From Stenotrophomonas maltophilia (lineage in GTDB: Bacteria > Pseudomonadota > Gammaproteobacteria > Xanthomonadales > Xanthomonadaceae), in NCBI RefSeq assembly GCF_004684085.1, contig NZ_SRHZ01000049.1:1-43195 (forward strand): 43,195 nt of DNA, given 5' to 3'. Each line of letters begins with the position of its first letter. The first letter of the stretch is position 1. The notes under the pieces were generated by a model that searched no databases, was not told the DNA's origin, and saw only the letters and a program-made list of their open reading frames with translations. This document shows positions 31,530 to 40,393 of this stretch, piece after piece. Position numbers and translations under genes: made by a program.

Positions 31530-32665
31530 GGCAGGCTGACCAGCGAATCGCGGCCGATGTCGGCGATGCGACGCGCGCCGGTCAGTGTCATCGCCACGCG
31601 CATTTCTTTGGCGATCAGGTCCAGCAGGTTGGCCACGCCGGCCTCGCCCTGCGCGGCCAGTGCATAGACGAAGGCACGGCCCAGCAGCACGGTATCGGCA
31701 CCCAGCGCCAGCATGCGCACCACGTCCAGGCCGGTACGGATGCCGGAATCGGCGAGGATCTTCAGGTCGCCCTGCACCGCATCGGCGATGGCCGGCAATG
31801 CGCGTGCGGTGGACAGCACGCCGTCCAGCTGGCGGCCACCGTGGTTGGAGACCACGATGCCATCGGCGCCGAACGTGACCGCATCACGCGCATCATCCGG
31901 ATCAAGGATGCCCTTGATCACCATCGGACCCTTCCAGAATTCGCGGATCCACTCCAGGTCCTTCCACGAAATGGAGGGATCGAAGTTGCTGCCCAGCCAG
32001 CCGATGTAATCCTCCAACCCGGTCGGGTTGCCACGATAGGTGGAAATATTGCCCAGATCATGCGGGCGGCCGAGCAGGCCCACGTCCCAGGCCCAGTGCG
32101 GATGGGTGATGGCCTGGCCGATGCGGCGCAGCGAGGCGTTCGGGCCGCTCATGCCGGAGTGTGCATCGCGGTAGCGCGCGCCCGGTACCGGCATGTCCAC
32201 GGTGAACACCAGCGTGGTCACGCCCGCGGCCTGCGCCCGCTCCAGTGCGTTGCGCATGAAGCCACGGTCGCGCAGCACATACAGCTGGAACCACATCGGC
32301 CGCTGGATGGCCGGTGCCACTTCCTCGATCGGGCACACCGATACGGTGGACAGCGTAAACGGGATGCCGCGGCTGTCGGCCGCGCGCGCCGCCTGTACTT
32401 CACCGCGCCGGGCATACATGCCGGTCAGGCCGACCGGCGCCAGCGCCACCGGCATCGCCAGCTTTTCGCCGAACAGCTCGGTTTCCAGGCTCAGGTCGGA
32501 CATGTTGCGCAGGATGCGCTGGCGCAGCGCGATGTCGGACAGATCGGAAACGTTGCGCTTCAGCGTGTGCTCGGCATACGCGCCGCCATCGATGTAGTGG
32601 AACAGGAACGGCGGCAGCCGGCGTTGCGCTGCGGCACGGTAATCGGTGGAGGCGGAGATGATCAT
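31526..32665 (-). CDS. lldD: L-lactate dehydrogenase (FMN, quinone-linked)
   Basis: A 379-aa FMN-dependent alpha-hydroxyacid oxidase that oxidises L-lactate to pyruvate with quinone as acceptor, at the inner membrane. FMN and substrate motifs are [55 protein letters not shown], the catalytic-His motif [11 protein letters not shown] and [20 protein letters not shown]. Its length is close to the E. coli protein (396 aa). It begins 4 bp after lldR and overlaps dld by ATGA. Confidence 0.96.
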   Translation of the reverse strand: MIISASTDYRAAAQRRLPPFLFHYIDGGAYAEHTLKRNVSDLSDIALRQRILRNMSDLSLETELFGEKLAMPVALAPVGLTGMYARRGEVQAARAADSRGIPFTLSTVSVCPIEEVAPAIQRPMWFQLYVLRDRGFMRNALERAQAAGVTTLVFTVDMPVPGARYRDAHSGMSGPNASLRRIGQAITHPHWAWDVGLLGRPHDLGNISTYRGNPTGLEDYIGWLGSNFDPSISWKDLEWIREFWKGPMVIKGILDPDDARDAVTFGADGIVVSNHGGRQLDGVLSTARALPAIADAVQGDLKILADSGIRTGLDVVRMLALGADTVLLGRAFVYALAAQGEAGVANLLDLIAKEMRVAMTLTGARRIADIGRDSLVSLP

Positions 32666-32669
32666 GGGG

Positions 32670-33434
32670 TCAACCGTGTGGGGAAGGTAGACGCGAGGCC
32701 CGCGCACGCCGGGCTTCGTTGTCATCGAGGGTGCGCAGCGTGGTGTGCACGAACTCGAGGTGGGCATGCGCGGCGGCGCGCGCGCGTTCGGGGTCGCCGG
32801 CAAGCACCGCGTCCATCATCTCGCGGTGCTGGTCGGACAACGGCGAGAAGGTCCTCGCCGAGGTGTAGAGCTTTTCGCGGCTCTGCGAGATGTTGGTCTG
32901 CAGCAGATCGAACAGGCCGCGCATCACCTGCAGCAGCACCAGGTTGTGCGAGGCCTCGGCGATGGACAGATGGAACGCCGCGTCAGCCTCGGCTTCACCG
33001 GTGGGATCGTCCTTGCCGTGCGCGTCCATCATGGTCTGGAAGGCCTGCGCGATGCGCGTACGGTCCTCGTCGGTGGCACGCAGTGCTGCGTGCCAAGCGG
33101 TGGCGCCTTCCAATGCATGGCGGATCTCCAGCACGTCGAAGCGGTACTCCGGGTCGCCCTGGAACAGCGGCAGGTACGGCGCCAGTGGTTCATCCAGCGC
33201 CTGCCGCGCGCGCGCCGCAGGTTCGGCCACGTAGGTGCCGCCACCGACGCGTGCGGTCAGCAGGCCCTGGCTGGCCAGCTGCGCGATGGCCTCGCGCAGA
33301 GCGGTGCGCGAGACCCCCAACTGCACCGCCAGGGTGCGCTCGGCCGGCAGCCGGTCGCCCGGCTGCAGCCGCTGTTCCTGCACCAGACCGCGCAGCTGTG
33401 CGGCCACCTTGTCCGAAATACGTTGCGTGCTCAT
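32670..33434 (-). CDS. lldR: Lactate-responsive GntR/FCD regulator
   Basis: A 254-aa GntR-family regulator of the FadR/FCD type. The winged helix-turn-helix is at residues 1-75 ([54 protein letters not shown]). The FCD effector domain follows with the metal/effector-site residues in [26 protein letters not shown] and [15 protein letters not shown]. It senses L-lactate and represses, or in some species also activates, the lldP promoter, where two ATTGGT-N3-ACCA(A/T)T sites are visible (35210 and 35307). It lies between lldP and lldD. Confidence 0.95.
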   Translation of the reverse strand: MSTQRISDKVAAQLRGLVQEQRLQPGDRLPAERTLAVQLGVSRTALREAIAQLASQGLLTARVGGGTYVAEPAARARQALDEPLAPYLPLFQGDPEYRFDVLEIRHALEGATAWHAALRATDEDRTRIAQAFQTMMDAHGKDDPTGEAEADAAFHLSIAEASHNLVLLQVMRGLFDLLQTNISQSREKLYTSARTFSPLSDQHREMMDAVLAGDPERARAAAHAHLEFVHTTLRTLDDNEARRARASRLPSPHG

Positions 33435-33487
33435 GGCGCCATTGTGGCCCGAAGCGCGTAACAGAGGGTCAGACCGCGCGGCATGGC

Positions 33488-35146
33488 TCAGGGAATCATC
33501 CAGGTCAGCCAGTAGGCCTGGGTCAGGGTGATCAGTCCGACCATCGTGGTGAAGATCAGGCTGTGCTTGACCGTGAAGCGGAACAGGTCCGATTCCTTGC
33601 CGGCCAGGCCGACCGCCGCACAGGCAATGGCAATCGACTGTGGCGAGATCATCTTGCCGGTGACACCGCCGGTGGTGTTGGCCGCCACCAGCAGCACGTC
33701 GGACACGCCGATCTGCTGTGCGGTGGTGGCCTGCAGCGCCGAGAACAGCGCATTGGACGAGGTATCCGAACCGGTCAGGAACACGCCCAGCCAGCCCAGG
33801 AACGGCGAGAAGAACGGGAACGCGTCGCCGGTGTGCGCCAATGCCAGTGCCAGCGTTGCCGACAGGCCCGAATAGTTGGCGATGAAGGCAAAGGCGAGCA
33901 CCATGCCGATCGAGTAGATCGGCATGCGCAGCTCACGCACGGTTTCGCCGAAGGTCTGCAGCGCCGACCGCGCCGGCATGCGCAGCGCGATGATCGCGAT
34001 CACCGCCGCGAGGATGATCGAGGTGCCGGTGGCCGAGAACCAGTCGAATTTATAGACCGCCTCATAGCTGAGCGGCGCGTCCACGATCGGCGGCATCTTC
34101 TGCACCATCTGGTCCAGGCCCGGCACCGGGAGCTTCAGCACCCAGCTTTCCAACGGGCCACCCGCCGCGAACAGCGACTTGAACGGCTTGATGCTCCACA
34201 GCGTGACCATCGCGGTGAGGATCAGGAACGGCGACCACGCCTTGGCGATCTGGCCGGCGCTGTAGCGCGGCGCCTCCAGTGCCTGTGCGGCCGCCTCCGC
34301 GCTGGTTTCGGTATCGAAGCGGAAGATCCGTACCGGCTTCCAGCGGCGCAGGAACAGGGTCAGGCAGACCAGCGACGCCAGCGAGGCGGTGATGTCCGGC
34401 AGTTCCGGGCCGATGAAGTTGGAGGTCAGGTATTGCGCGATGGCGAACGAGCCACCCGCAACCAGCACCGCCGGCCAGGTTTCCTTGATGCCGCGCCAGC
34501 CATCCATGATCGCCATGATCCAGAACAGCACGATGATGGTCAGGAACGGCAGCTGGCGGCCGGCCATCTGGCCGATCTCGAATGCATCCAGGCCGGTGAC
34601 CTGCCCGGCCACGATGATCGGAATGCCCATCGCGCCGAACGCCACTGGCGCGGTGTTGACGATCAGGCACAGGCCGGCGGCATACAGCGGCTTGAAGCCC
34701 AGCCCGACCAGCAGCGCCGCAGTGATCGCCACCGGCGCACCGAAACCGGCCGCGCCCTCCAGGAAGGCACCGAAGGCGAAACCAACCATCAGCATCTGCA
34801 GGCGCTGGTCTTCGGTGACCGACAGGATTGAAGCGCGGATGATGTCGAACTGACCGGTCTTGACCGAGACCTTGTAGAGGAACACCGCGCCGATGATGAT
34901 CCAGGCGATCGGCCACAGGCCGTAGACGAAGCCGAAGCCGGCCGCGCCCAACGCTTGGCTCAGCGGCATGCGGTAGAACAGCAGGGCCACGCCGAGTGCG
35001 ATGGCCACGGTGATCGTGCCGGCCAGCCAGCCCTTCATGCGCAGCACGGCCAGGGCAATGAAGAAGAACGCGATCGGCAGCAGCGCGATCAGGCTGGACA
35101 ACCACAGGTTGCCGGCGGGGTCGTACAGGTGTTGCCAGGGCTGCAT
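33488..35146 (-). CDS. lldP: L-lactate permease
   Basis: A 552-aa inner-membrane H+/lactate symporter of the LctP family (E. coli LldP 551 aa), with 12 or more hydrophobic segments. Family signatures are [50 protein letters not shown] and [18 protein letters not shown]. It takes up L-lactate, D-lactate and glycolate. It is first in the lldPRD-dld operon, 64 bp downstream of the proximal LldR-type operator. A single start (35146) fits the family length. Confidence 0.97.
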   Translation of the reverse strand: MQPWQHLYDPAGNLWLSSLIALLPIAFFFIALAVLRMKGWLAGTITVAIALGVALLFYRMPLSQALGAAGFGFVYGLWPIAWIIIGAVFLYKVSVKTGQFDIIRASILSVTEDQRLQMLMVGFAFGAFLEGAAGFGAPVAITAALLVGLGFKPLYAAGLCLIVNTAPVAFGAMGIPIIVAGQVTGLDAFEIGQMAGRQLPFLTIIVLFWIMAIMDGWRGIKETWPAVLVAGGSFAIAQYLTSNFIGPELPDITASLASLVCLTLFLRRWKPVRIFRFDTETSAEAAAQALEAPRYSAGQIAKAWSPFLILTAMVTLWSIKPFKSLFAAGGPLESWVLKLPVPGLDQMVQKMPPIVDAPLSYEAVYKFDWFSATGTSIILAAVIAIIALRMPARSALQTFGETVRELRMPIYSIGMVLAFAFIANYSGLSATLALALAHTGDAFPFFSPFLGWLGVFLTGSDTSSNALFSALQATTAQQIGVSDVLLVAANTTGGVTGKMISPQSIAIACAAVGLAGKESDLFRFTVKHSLIFTTMVGLITLTQAYWLTWMIP

Positions 35147-35209
35147 GGGGGCTCTCGACTGGGGCGGGTGTGCTCCACCGCAGACGGTGGATCGCCGTGG
35201 CTGTCGTTT

Positions 35210-35224
35210 ATTGGTCGTACCAAT
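35210..35224. promoter_or_regulatory. LldR-type operator O1 (perfect ATTGGT-N3-ACCAAT)
   Basis: A perfect 15-bp palindrome 64 bp upstream of lldP. It matches the known FadR/LldR-type core TTGGT-N3-ACCAA. A possible minus-strand -10 (TATTAT at 35228-35223) overlaps its edge, so binding would occlude the promoter. Confidence 0.75.
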
Positions 35225-35306
35225 AATAATTTCGACCAGACCACTTGCAGCGGATTTAACCGCCGCCGCGACGAAGAGCCTATTAGACCATAGGGCTAGA
35301 TGCCAT

Positions 35307-35321
35307 ATTGGTCCGACCATT
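35307..35321. promoter_or_regulatory. LldR-type operator O2 (one mismatch)
   Basis: ATTGGT-CCG-ACCATT, one mismatch from O1. Its centre is 97 bp from the O1 centre, which permits a repression loop as described for E. coli lldPRD. It lies in the otherwise gene-free interval 35147-35368. Confidence 0.65.
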
Positions 35322-35333
35322 ACAGCTGCCCTG

Positions 35334-35356
35334 GTAGCGCTGGCCGCTGGCCGGCA
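35334..35356 (+). repeat. Decayed REP palindrome (TGCCGGCC-type)
   Basis: GTAGCGCTGGCC-GCT-GGCCGGC, a variant of the REP at 40347 with two substitutions in one arm. It lies 13 bp beyond the stop of the MgtC-like gene, in the lldP upstream region. Confidence 0.6.
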
Positions 35357-35368
35357 ACTCGGAATTCC

Positions 35369-35821
35369 TTACGAAATCCTTTTCTCCAACCGCCGCATCA
35401 CCGCCAGCACCAGCACGCACAGCACGCTCACCCCGATGGCAATCACGTACTTGCCGATGCCCACGGCGATGCCGATGGCTGCCGCCATGATCAGCGAGCT
35501 TGCGGTGGTCAATCCACTGACCTGATCCTCGCGCGAACCGCGCAGGATGGTGCCGGCGGCAACGAACCCAACACAGGCCACCACCGCTTCGATCAGGCGC
35601 ACCGGATCGACCTGCAGCAGGTCGCGGTAGCGCTCCTGCTGGAAATGTTCGGCCACCGAATCACCGAGACCGACAATCAGTGCCGCGGCACCGGCGATCA
35701 GCATGTGCGTGCGCAGGCCGGCGGCGTGCTTGCCCATCTCGCGCTCGACGCCGAGCACGCCGCCGAACAGCATCGCTGCGGCTACGCGCAGCAGAATGGA
35801 CATGTCCTGGGTGAGTTCCAT
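35369..35821 (-). CDS. MgtC/SapB-family membrane protein
   Basis: A 150-aa inner-membrane protein with about five helices, matching PF02308. The family blocks are MLFGGVLGVEREMGKHAAGLRTH, IAGAAALIVGLGDSV, RLIEAVVACVGFVAAGTIL and SGLTTASSLIMAAAIGIAVG. It is the short form without the C-terminal ACT-like domain of Salmonella MgtC. MgtC-type proteins modulate F1Fo-ATPase or phosphate and magnesium homeostasis in some species; the function here is unverified. It appears to be transcribed alone. Confidence 0.9.
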   Translation of the reverse strand: MELTQDMSILLRVAAAMLFGGVLGVEREMGKHAAGLRTHMLIAGAAALIVGLGDSVAEHFQQERYRDLLQVDPVRLIEAVVACVGFVAAGTILRGSREDQVSGLTTASSLIMAAAIGIAVGIGKYVIAIGVSVLCVLVLAVMRRLEKRIS

Positions 35822-35911
35822 GGTGGGTCTCCGGAAGTTTCCCGGAGCGTTGCTCGGCGGCCGTGGGACAGGGGTGAAGACGGTGGCACGCCCTCTTCAC
35901 CGCACGGGTTC

Positions 35912-35934
35912 ATCCACGCATGGCGTGGATCTAC
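35912..35934 (-). repeat. REP palindrome (ATCCACGC stem)
   Basis: Minus orientation, ending in CTAC, 34 bp beyond the SDR gene stop and identical to the copies at 10801, 16408 and 20350. Confidence 0.85.
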
Positions 35935-35968
35935 TGATCACCGCCATGTGTATCCCTGTTGCATCCGG

Positions 35969-36727
35969 TTACTGCGCCAGATAGCCGCCATCGATGGCGT
36001 AGTAGGTGCCGGTCGCGAACGAGGCATCGTCGCTGGCCAGCCAGGCCACCAGCGCCGCCACTTCCTCGGCGGTACCCAGCCGTTTCAGTGCGTGGCGACC
36101 TTCCAGCGTGGCGCGCACCTTCGGGTCCATCTTCTCCAACAGCGGCGTACTGATGAAGCCCGGGCCAACCGCGTTGACACGGATACCGTCGGTCGCGTGT
36201 TCCCACGCTGCGGTCTGGGTCAGCCCGACCACGCCGTGCTTGGCCGCCACGTACGCGGTGGAGCCGGCATAGCCCACCTGGCCCAGGATCGACGCCATGT
36301 TGATGATGCTGCCACCGGTACCGGCCGCACGCATCGCCTGGATCTGCGCACGCTGGCACAGGAACACGCTGGTGAGGTTGACGTCGATTACCCGCTGCCA
36401 GCCATCGATCGGATAGTCGCCGCTGCTGGCCGCCGGCCCGCTGATGCCGGCGTTGTTGACCGCCACGTGCAGGCCGTCGAGCTCCTTGATCGTGCGCTGC
36501 ACCGCCGCTTCCACCGCAGCATCGTCGGTGACATCCAGCGCAATGCCGATGGCCCGTGCACCGGCATTGCGCAACTGCGCCACGGTGGCATCCACCGCAT
36601 CCTGCTTCAGATCCCAGACCGAGATCCGCGCACCGGACGCCGCCAGGGTCTGCGCCACGGCCAGGCCAATGCCGGACACGCCGCCGGTCACGATCGCGGT
36701 CTTGCCGGTGAGCTGGTAGTCAATCAT
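35969..36727 (-). CDS. Short-chain dehydrogenase/reductase (SDR)
   Basis: A 252-aa classical SDR oxidoreductase. The cofactor motif is TGGVSGIG (residues about 14-21), with Asp in WDLKQD after beta-2 suggesting NAD(H) preference. Also present are NNAG in VAVNNAGISG, the catalytic Ser in MASILGQ, and the Tyr-Lys pair in STAYVAAKHGV, with ending ATGTYYAIDGGYLAQ. Such enzymes oxidise alcohols or sugars or reduce 3-oxoacyl compounds; the substrate cannot be told. GGAGAA lies ahead of ATG 36727. The AraC-type gene at 37175 is divergent and might control it. Confidence 0.93.
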   Translation of the reverse strand: MIDYQLTGKTAIVTGGVSGIGLAVAQTLAASGARISVWDLKQDAVDATVAQLRNAGARAIGIALDVTDDAAVEAAVQRTIKELDGLHVAVNNAGISGPAASSGDYPIDGWQRVIDVNLTSVFLCQRAQIQAMRAAGTGGSIINMASILGQVGYAGSTAYVAAKHGVVGLTQTAAWEHATDGIRVNAVGPGFISTPLLEKMDPKVRATLEGRHALKRLGTAEEVAALVAWLASDDASFATGTYYAIDGGYLAQ

Positions 36728-36784
36728 CTGTGTTCTCCATCAGTGGGGGTATCGAAGTGGCCTGCAACAGCCAACCGCCCCACC

Positions 36785-37129
36785 CTACGCGCGCACCCGT
36801 GATGGCCTGGCTGACATCGCGTCCACAGGTGATCGTTCTACTCGTGAAACCTCAACCGAAGTTGATGTATGGAATTGCGTACGGATATGCATGCAAAACG
36901 CCGGCGTATGTTCAGCGCCATTTTCACTTTGGCCGTAATCGTCAATCGTTTTGACCATATTGAAATCAAAAGCGCGCGAATCGAGGCGACAATAGGAAAC
37001 GTTTCCAGTTTCTTCGACACAAACAATCCAATCTGGCGTTTCCCCAGCCATTCCGAGTGCCTTTGCCACCGCATCGCAGCGGGCCTGCTCAGGTAACGAC
37101 CGGATCTGCATCTGCACTGCAGAACGCAT
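36785..37129 (-). CDS. Small hypothetical ORF in a low-GC patch
   Basis: A 114-aa frame (ATG 37129 or 37111) with an ordinary-looking protein sequence: RSLPEQARCDAVAKALGMAG, TPDWIVCVEETGNVSYCRLD, FDFNMVKTIDDYGQSENGAE, and a basic tail. I do not recognise it. By count, 36841-37020 is about 46 percent G+C, well below its surroundings, which suggests acquired or non-coding DNA. No good ribosome binding site is seen, so it may be a pseudogene or a leader region. The other minus frame (36838-37191) reads less like a protein. Confidence 0.4.
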   Translation of the reverse strand: MRSAVQMQIRSLPEQARCDAVAKALGMAGETPDWIVCVEETGNVSYCRLDSRAFDFNMVKTIDDYGQSENGAEHTPAFCMHIRTQFHTSTSVEVSRVERSPVDAMSARPSRVRA

Positions 37130-37174
37130 GGGCGAGGTGCCGCCAGCGTCCTTCTCTCCTGTACGTGCCGAGCG

Positions 37175-38128
37175 ATGTCCCGATACTTCACTTTTGCTGA
37201 TTACCGCCGCTTCGGCCATCGCCATGGCTTCGATTACCGCGCCGACCCGGAATACCTTCGCGACGACCAGTGGGCGGGTCACGGCGAGGTCAACGAACAG
37301 TTCCTGCGCGGTGGCATGAGCCTGATCGCCTCCGACGTCCATAATCGGTTCCCTTATGTCGCCACTGCCCAGCAGAAGCCAGGCTTGGCCATCCGCGTGA
37401 TGCTGCAGGGCGAGGTCGACGTGCGCATTCCGCGACGCGCTGGTTTCACCCTGCGCGCTGGCACGGCGATGACCGCGCACCACCGCGAACAGGTCGAGAT
37501 GACGGGTGCACATCCTGGCGAAACGCGCATGCGCGGCGTCAGTGTGATGGTGCCCGGCCAGATCGATCCGGACCTGTTCCATCTGCCGCAGCTGGAGACG
37601 GCGCTCAACACCCATCTGGAATGCCGCCACTGGGCCATTCCGCATACGCTGCTGCCGGTGCTGGGCCAGCTGTTCGACAGCCCGTGGGAGGATGGCATCG
37701 ACGCGTTGTGGCGCGAAGGCGTCGCATTGCAGCTGCTGGCCGTTGGCCTGAAGGCCGAGGATCTGCAGACCGACCCTGTACGAACGCTGCGGGCCGGCCA
37801 GCGCGAGCGCCTGGAGCGCGTGCGTGCCTACCTGCACGACGACCCCAGCCACGCCCACAGTCTGATCGAACTGGCCCAGCTGGCCTGCATGAGCCCCAGC
37901 TCGCTGCGCCGCCATTTTGCCCAGCAGTACGGCTGCTCCGTGTTCGATTACCTGCACGAACAACGCATGCGCCACGCCGAACAGGGCCTGCGCGAGGACG
38001 GATGGACGGTTGAACAGGCCGCCGCCGCCAGTGGTTACCGCCACCCCAGCAACTTCGCGGCTGCATTCCGCAAGCGCTTCGGCCTGGTCCCCAGCCGCTG
38101 GCGCACGGGCCCCTCGAAGGTGGGCTGA
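37175..38128 (+). CDS. AraC-family regulator, PchR-like
   Basis: A 317-aa AraC regulator. The N-terminal 200 residues are a ligand-sensing domain of the PchR-like kind (GMSLIASDVHNRFPYVATAQ, LAIRVMLQGEVDVRI, AHHREQVEMTG). The C-terminal double helix-turn-helix has HSLIELAQLACMSPSSLRRHFAQQYG and WTVEQAAAASGYRHPSNFAAAFRKRFG. PchR-type proteins sense siderophores, but no siderophore gene is near, so another small molecule is possible. The low-GC ORF and the SDR gene lie divergent. A REP cluster follows the stop. Confidence 0.9.
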   Translation: MSRYFTFADYRRFGHRHGFDYRADPEYLRDDQWAGHGEVNEQFLRGGMSLIASDVHNRFPYVATAQQKPGLAIRVMLQGEVDVRIPRRAGFTLRAGTAMTAHHREQVEMTGAHPGETRMRGVSVMVPGQIDPDLFHLPQLETALNTHLECRHWAIPHTLLPVLGQLFDSPWEDGIDALWREGVALQLLAVGLKAEDLQTDPVRTLRAGQRERLERVRAYLHDDPSHAHSLIELAQLACMSPSSLRRHFAQQYGCSVFDYLHEQRMRHAEQGLREDGWTVEQAAAASGYRHPSNFAAAFRKRFGLVPSRWRTGPSKVG

Positions 38129-38142
38129 AGGCCTCCGCTCTG

Positions 38143-38166
38143 GTAGGTGTCGACCTTGGTCGACAC
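38143..38166 (+). repeat. REP palindrome (GTGTCGACC stem)
   Basis: A GTAG head with stem GTGTCGACC/GGTCGACAC, the same stem as 10825-10844. Confidence 0.82.
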
Positions 38167-38185
38167 GCTCTCGCGCCATCGCGGA

Positions 38186-38208
38186 TGCCGGCCAGCGGCC
38201 GGCACTAC
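38186..38208 (-). repeat. REP palindrome (TGCCGGCC stem)
   Basis: Minus orientation, stem TGCCGGCC/GGCCGGCA with AGC centre, ending in CTAC. The stem type matches 10638 and 40347. Confidence 0.82.
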
Positions 38209-38216
38209 CAACGCCA

Positions 38217-38237
38217 CCGGACATGGCCCGGCGCTAC
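38217..38237 (-). repeat. REP palindrome (CGCCGGGCC-type stem)
   Basis: Minus orientation, ending in CTAC. It faces the plus copy at 38257-38279 across 19 nt. Confidence 0.75.
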
Positions 38238-38256
38238 CGACACCGCACATCCTTGG

Positions 38257-38279
38257 GTAGCGCCGGGCCATGCCCGGCG
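38257..38279 (+). repeat. REP palindrome (CGCCGGGC stem)
   Basis: GTAG head with stem CGCCGGGC/GCCCGGCG, 14 bp beyond the ester-hydrolase stop. With the three preceding elements it forms a four-REP cluster between convergent genes. Confidence 0.8.
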
Positions 38280-38293
38280 TCACCCCCTTCGCC

Positions 38294-40204
38294 TCAGTAC
38301 ACCGGCAGATCGATGTAACTGGCCTGCGCCGCGCTGTGCCAGACCCGCTGTGTAGCCTTCTGGTAATCGCCCGGCTTGGCCAGGTAGACGTTAGGCACGT
38401 AGGTCTGCGGGTTGCGGTCGTACAGCGGGAACAGGCTGGACTGCACCTGCACCATCACCCGGTGCCCCTTCTGGAAGGTGTGGTTGGCGTTGGGCAGATC
38501 GAAGCGGTACGGCAGCACCTGGTTCGCCGCCAGTGGCTTCGGATCGCTGAAGCTCTCGCGGTAGCGGCCGCGGAAGATCGCGAGCGACACCGGCAGCTCG
38601 TAGCCACCCATCTCCGGCGTCGACGCTTCCTGGTCCGGATACACGTCGATCAGCTTCACCACCCAGTCGCTGTCGGTGCCACTGGTGGAGGCCTGCAGGT
38701 GCACCACAGGCGCGCCGCCGATGCGCAACGGCGCGGTCAGCGGTTCGGTGATGAAGGTCAGTACGTCCGGACGACCATCGACAAAGCGCTGGTCTTTGAC
38801 CAGCCAGGTGGTCCACATGTCGCGGTCACCGAAGCGCACCGGACGCGGCACGAACGGCACCGGCTTGGCCGGGTCGGACACGTACTCCTCGAAGTCACCC
38901 TCGCCCGCCGCCGGCGCCTGGAACGCCAGCTTGCCGCCAGCACGCAGGTACAGCGGCTTGCTGCTGGCAGCACAGCCCTTGTCGCAGCTGCGCGGCCAAC
39001 CCTTCAAGCGATCCCAATGGTTTTCGCCCGTGTTGTAGATCAGCACCGGCGGCGTGTCGGCCTTCGGCGCGCCATCCAGCAGGTACTGGTCGAAGAACGG
39101 CTTGAGCACGTCGCGACGGAACTGCAACGCGGTATCGCCATCGAACTTCAGCGCGCCCAGTTCGCTGCCGCTGTAGTTCACCTGGCTGTGCCGCCACGGG
39201 CCCATCACCAGGTAATTGCGGTTGTTGCCACTGTCGCGCCCTTCCATCGCCTGGTAGGCGTGGTTGGCACCCCACATGTCCTCCTGGTCCCACAGGCCCT
39301 GCAGCCACATGGTCGGCACCTTCAACGGTGTCTTCGCCATCACCGCATCCAGCGCCTGGCCCTGCCAGAAGCCGTCATAGGCCGGATGCTCGACCAGCTT
39401 CTTCCACCAGGTCAGCTGGTCCACGCCGGTGAAACGCGCGTAGTCGCCGGCCGAACCGATGCGCAGGAACGTGCTGTAGTCGTCATAGCCGAGACTGGGC
39501 AGCGGCGTACCCTTGCCGCGCTTCTCGGTCTGCATCGCGAAGTAGTTGAAGTTGACCTGGCGGAACGCACCGTAGTTGAGCCAGTCGTCGCCCATCCAGC
39601 CATCGACCATCGGGCTCTGCGGTGCGGCCACTTTCAGTGCCGGATGCGGGTCGGTCAGCGCCATCACCACGGTGAAGCCCTCGTACGACGAGCCGAGCAT
39701 GCCGACCCTGCCGTTGCTCTCCGGCACGTTCTTCACCAGCCAGTCGATGGTGTCCCAGGCGTCGGTGGAGTGGTCGACTTTGGTGTTGTTCAACGGCCCG
39801 CGCAGTGGCCGCGTCATCACGTAATCGCCTTCGGAGCCGTACTTGCCACGGATGTCCTGGAACACGCGGATGTAACCACCGTCGACGAATACCTCGTCGC
39901 CCTGCGGCAGCAGATCGCGCATGCGCGGCGAATCACTGCGGCTGGCGCGGCCAGCGGCATCGTAAGGAGTGCGGGTCAGCAGGATCGGCGCGTTGCGGGC
40001 GCCCTTGGGCACCACGATCACCGTATACAGCTTGGTGCCATCACGCATCGGCACCATCACCACGCGCTTGTCGTAATCGCGGCCGACATCGGGTGCAACG
40101 AAGGGCTTGCCGCTGATGTCCGGGGTCATCGGCTGGGTATCGGCGGCCAGCACGGTGCTGGACAGGCAAAGGGCAATGGCTACAGCGACGGCACGCACAC
40201 GCAT
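38294..40204 (-). CDS. Alpha-amino-acid ester hydrolase (CocE/NonD family)
   Basis: A 636-aa periplasmic serine hydrolase. A signal peptide (VRAVAVAIALCLSSTVLA) is followed by the S15-type alpha/beta-hydrolase core with nucleophile Ser173 in GMLGSSYEGFTVVMAL, then a cap domain. The motifs APQSPMVDGWMGDDWLNYGA (Asp cluster that binds the alpha-amino group in this family) and GPWRHSQVNYSG (catalytic His region) follow. The jelly-roll C-terminal domain starts near residue 430. This pattern and the length match the alpha-amino acid ester hydrolases known from Xanthomonas citri and related bacteria, which hydrolyse and synthesise beta-lactams such as ampicillin. The start 40204 has GGGAGGGG upstream. 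The closely related glutaryl-7-ACA acylases are the alternative family. Confidence 0.9.
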   Translation of the reverse strand: MRVRAVAVAIALCLSSTVLAADTQPMTPDISGKPFVAPDVGRDYDKRVVMVPMRDGTKLYTVIVVPKGARNAPILLTRTPYDAAGRASRSDSPRMRDLLPQGDEVFVDGGYIRVFQDIRGKYGSEGDYVMTRPLRGPLNNTKVDHSTDAWDTIDWLVKNVPESNGRVGMLGSSYEGFTVVMALTDPHPALKVAAPQSPMVDGWMGDDWLNYGAFRQVNFNYFAMQTEKRGKGTPLPSLGYDDYSTFLRIGSAGDYARFTGVDQLTWWKKLVEHPAYDGFWQGQALDAVMAKTPLKVPTMWLQGLWDQEDMWGANHAYQAMEGRDSGNNRNYLVMGPWRHSQVNYSGSELGALKFDGDTALQFRRDVLKPFFDQYLLDGAPKADTPPVLIYNTGENHWDRLKGWPRSCDKGCAASSKPLYLRAGGKLAFQAPAAGEGDFEEYVSDPAKPVPFVPRPVRFGDRDMWTTWLVKDQRFVDGRPDVLTFITEPLTAPLRIGGAPVVHLQASTSGTDSDWVVKLIDVYPDQEASTPEMGGYELPVSLAIFRGRYRESFSDPKPLAANQVLPYRFDLPNANHTFQKGHRVMVQVQSSLFPLYDRNPQTYVPNVYLAKPGDYQKATQRVWHSAAQASYIDLPVY

Positions 40205-40346
40205 GGGCAACCCCTCCCGGCAGGAAAGTCTCAAGCCTACTCCTGCCTTGCGCCGTGAAGTGTGGGCGGGCTTTGCATTCTGCGGCGGATGCAGGCAGGA
40301 CTGATGGCACATGTGCCCCCGGTGCCGCTGCGCTCGCCGGCGACCG

Positions 40347-40369
40347 GTAGTGCCGGCCGCTGGCCGGCA
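40347..40369 (+). repeat. REP palindrome (TGCCGGCC stem)
   Basis: A GTAG head with stem TGCCGGCC/GGCCGGCA, 25 nt beyond the stop of the NTF2-like gene (40394, minus). Confidence 0.82.
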
Positions 40370-40393
40370 ACTTCATTATCCTGGGGCGCGCGG

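Noticed and set aside
31841..34831. A 996-aa plus-strand frame
   Set aside because: It is antisense to the clearly identified lldD, lldR and lldP genes; the His/Arg/Gln-rich sequence is a GC artefact.
37175..38128. Siderophore (pyochelin) regulation by the PchR-like protein
   Set aside because: No siderophore synthesis, receptor or transport genes are adjacent, so the ligand is left open.
38270..40258. A 662-aa plus-strand frame
   Set aside because: It is antisense to the ester hydrolase, whose signal peptide, catalytic motifs and length are all as expected.
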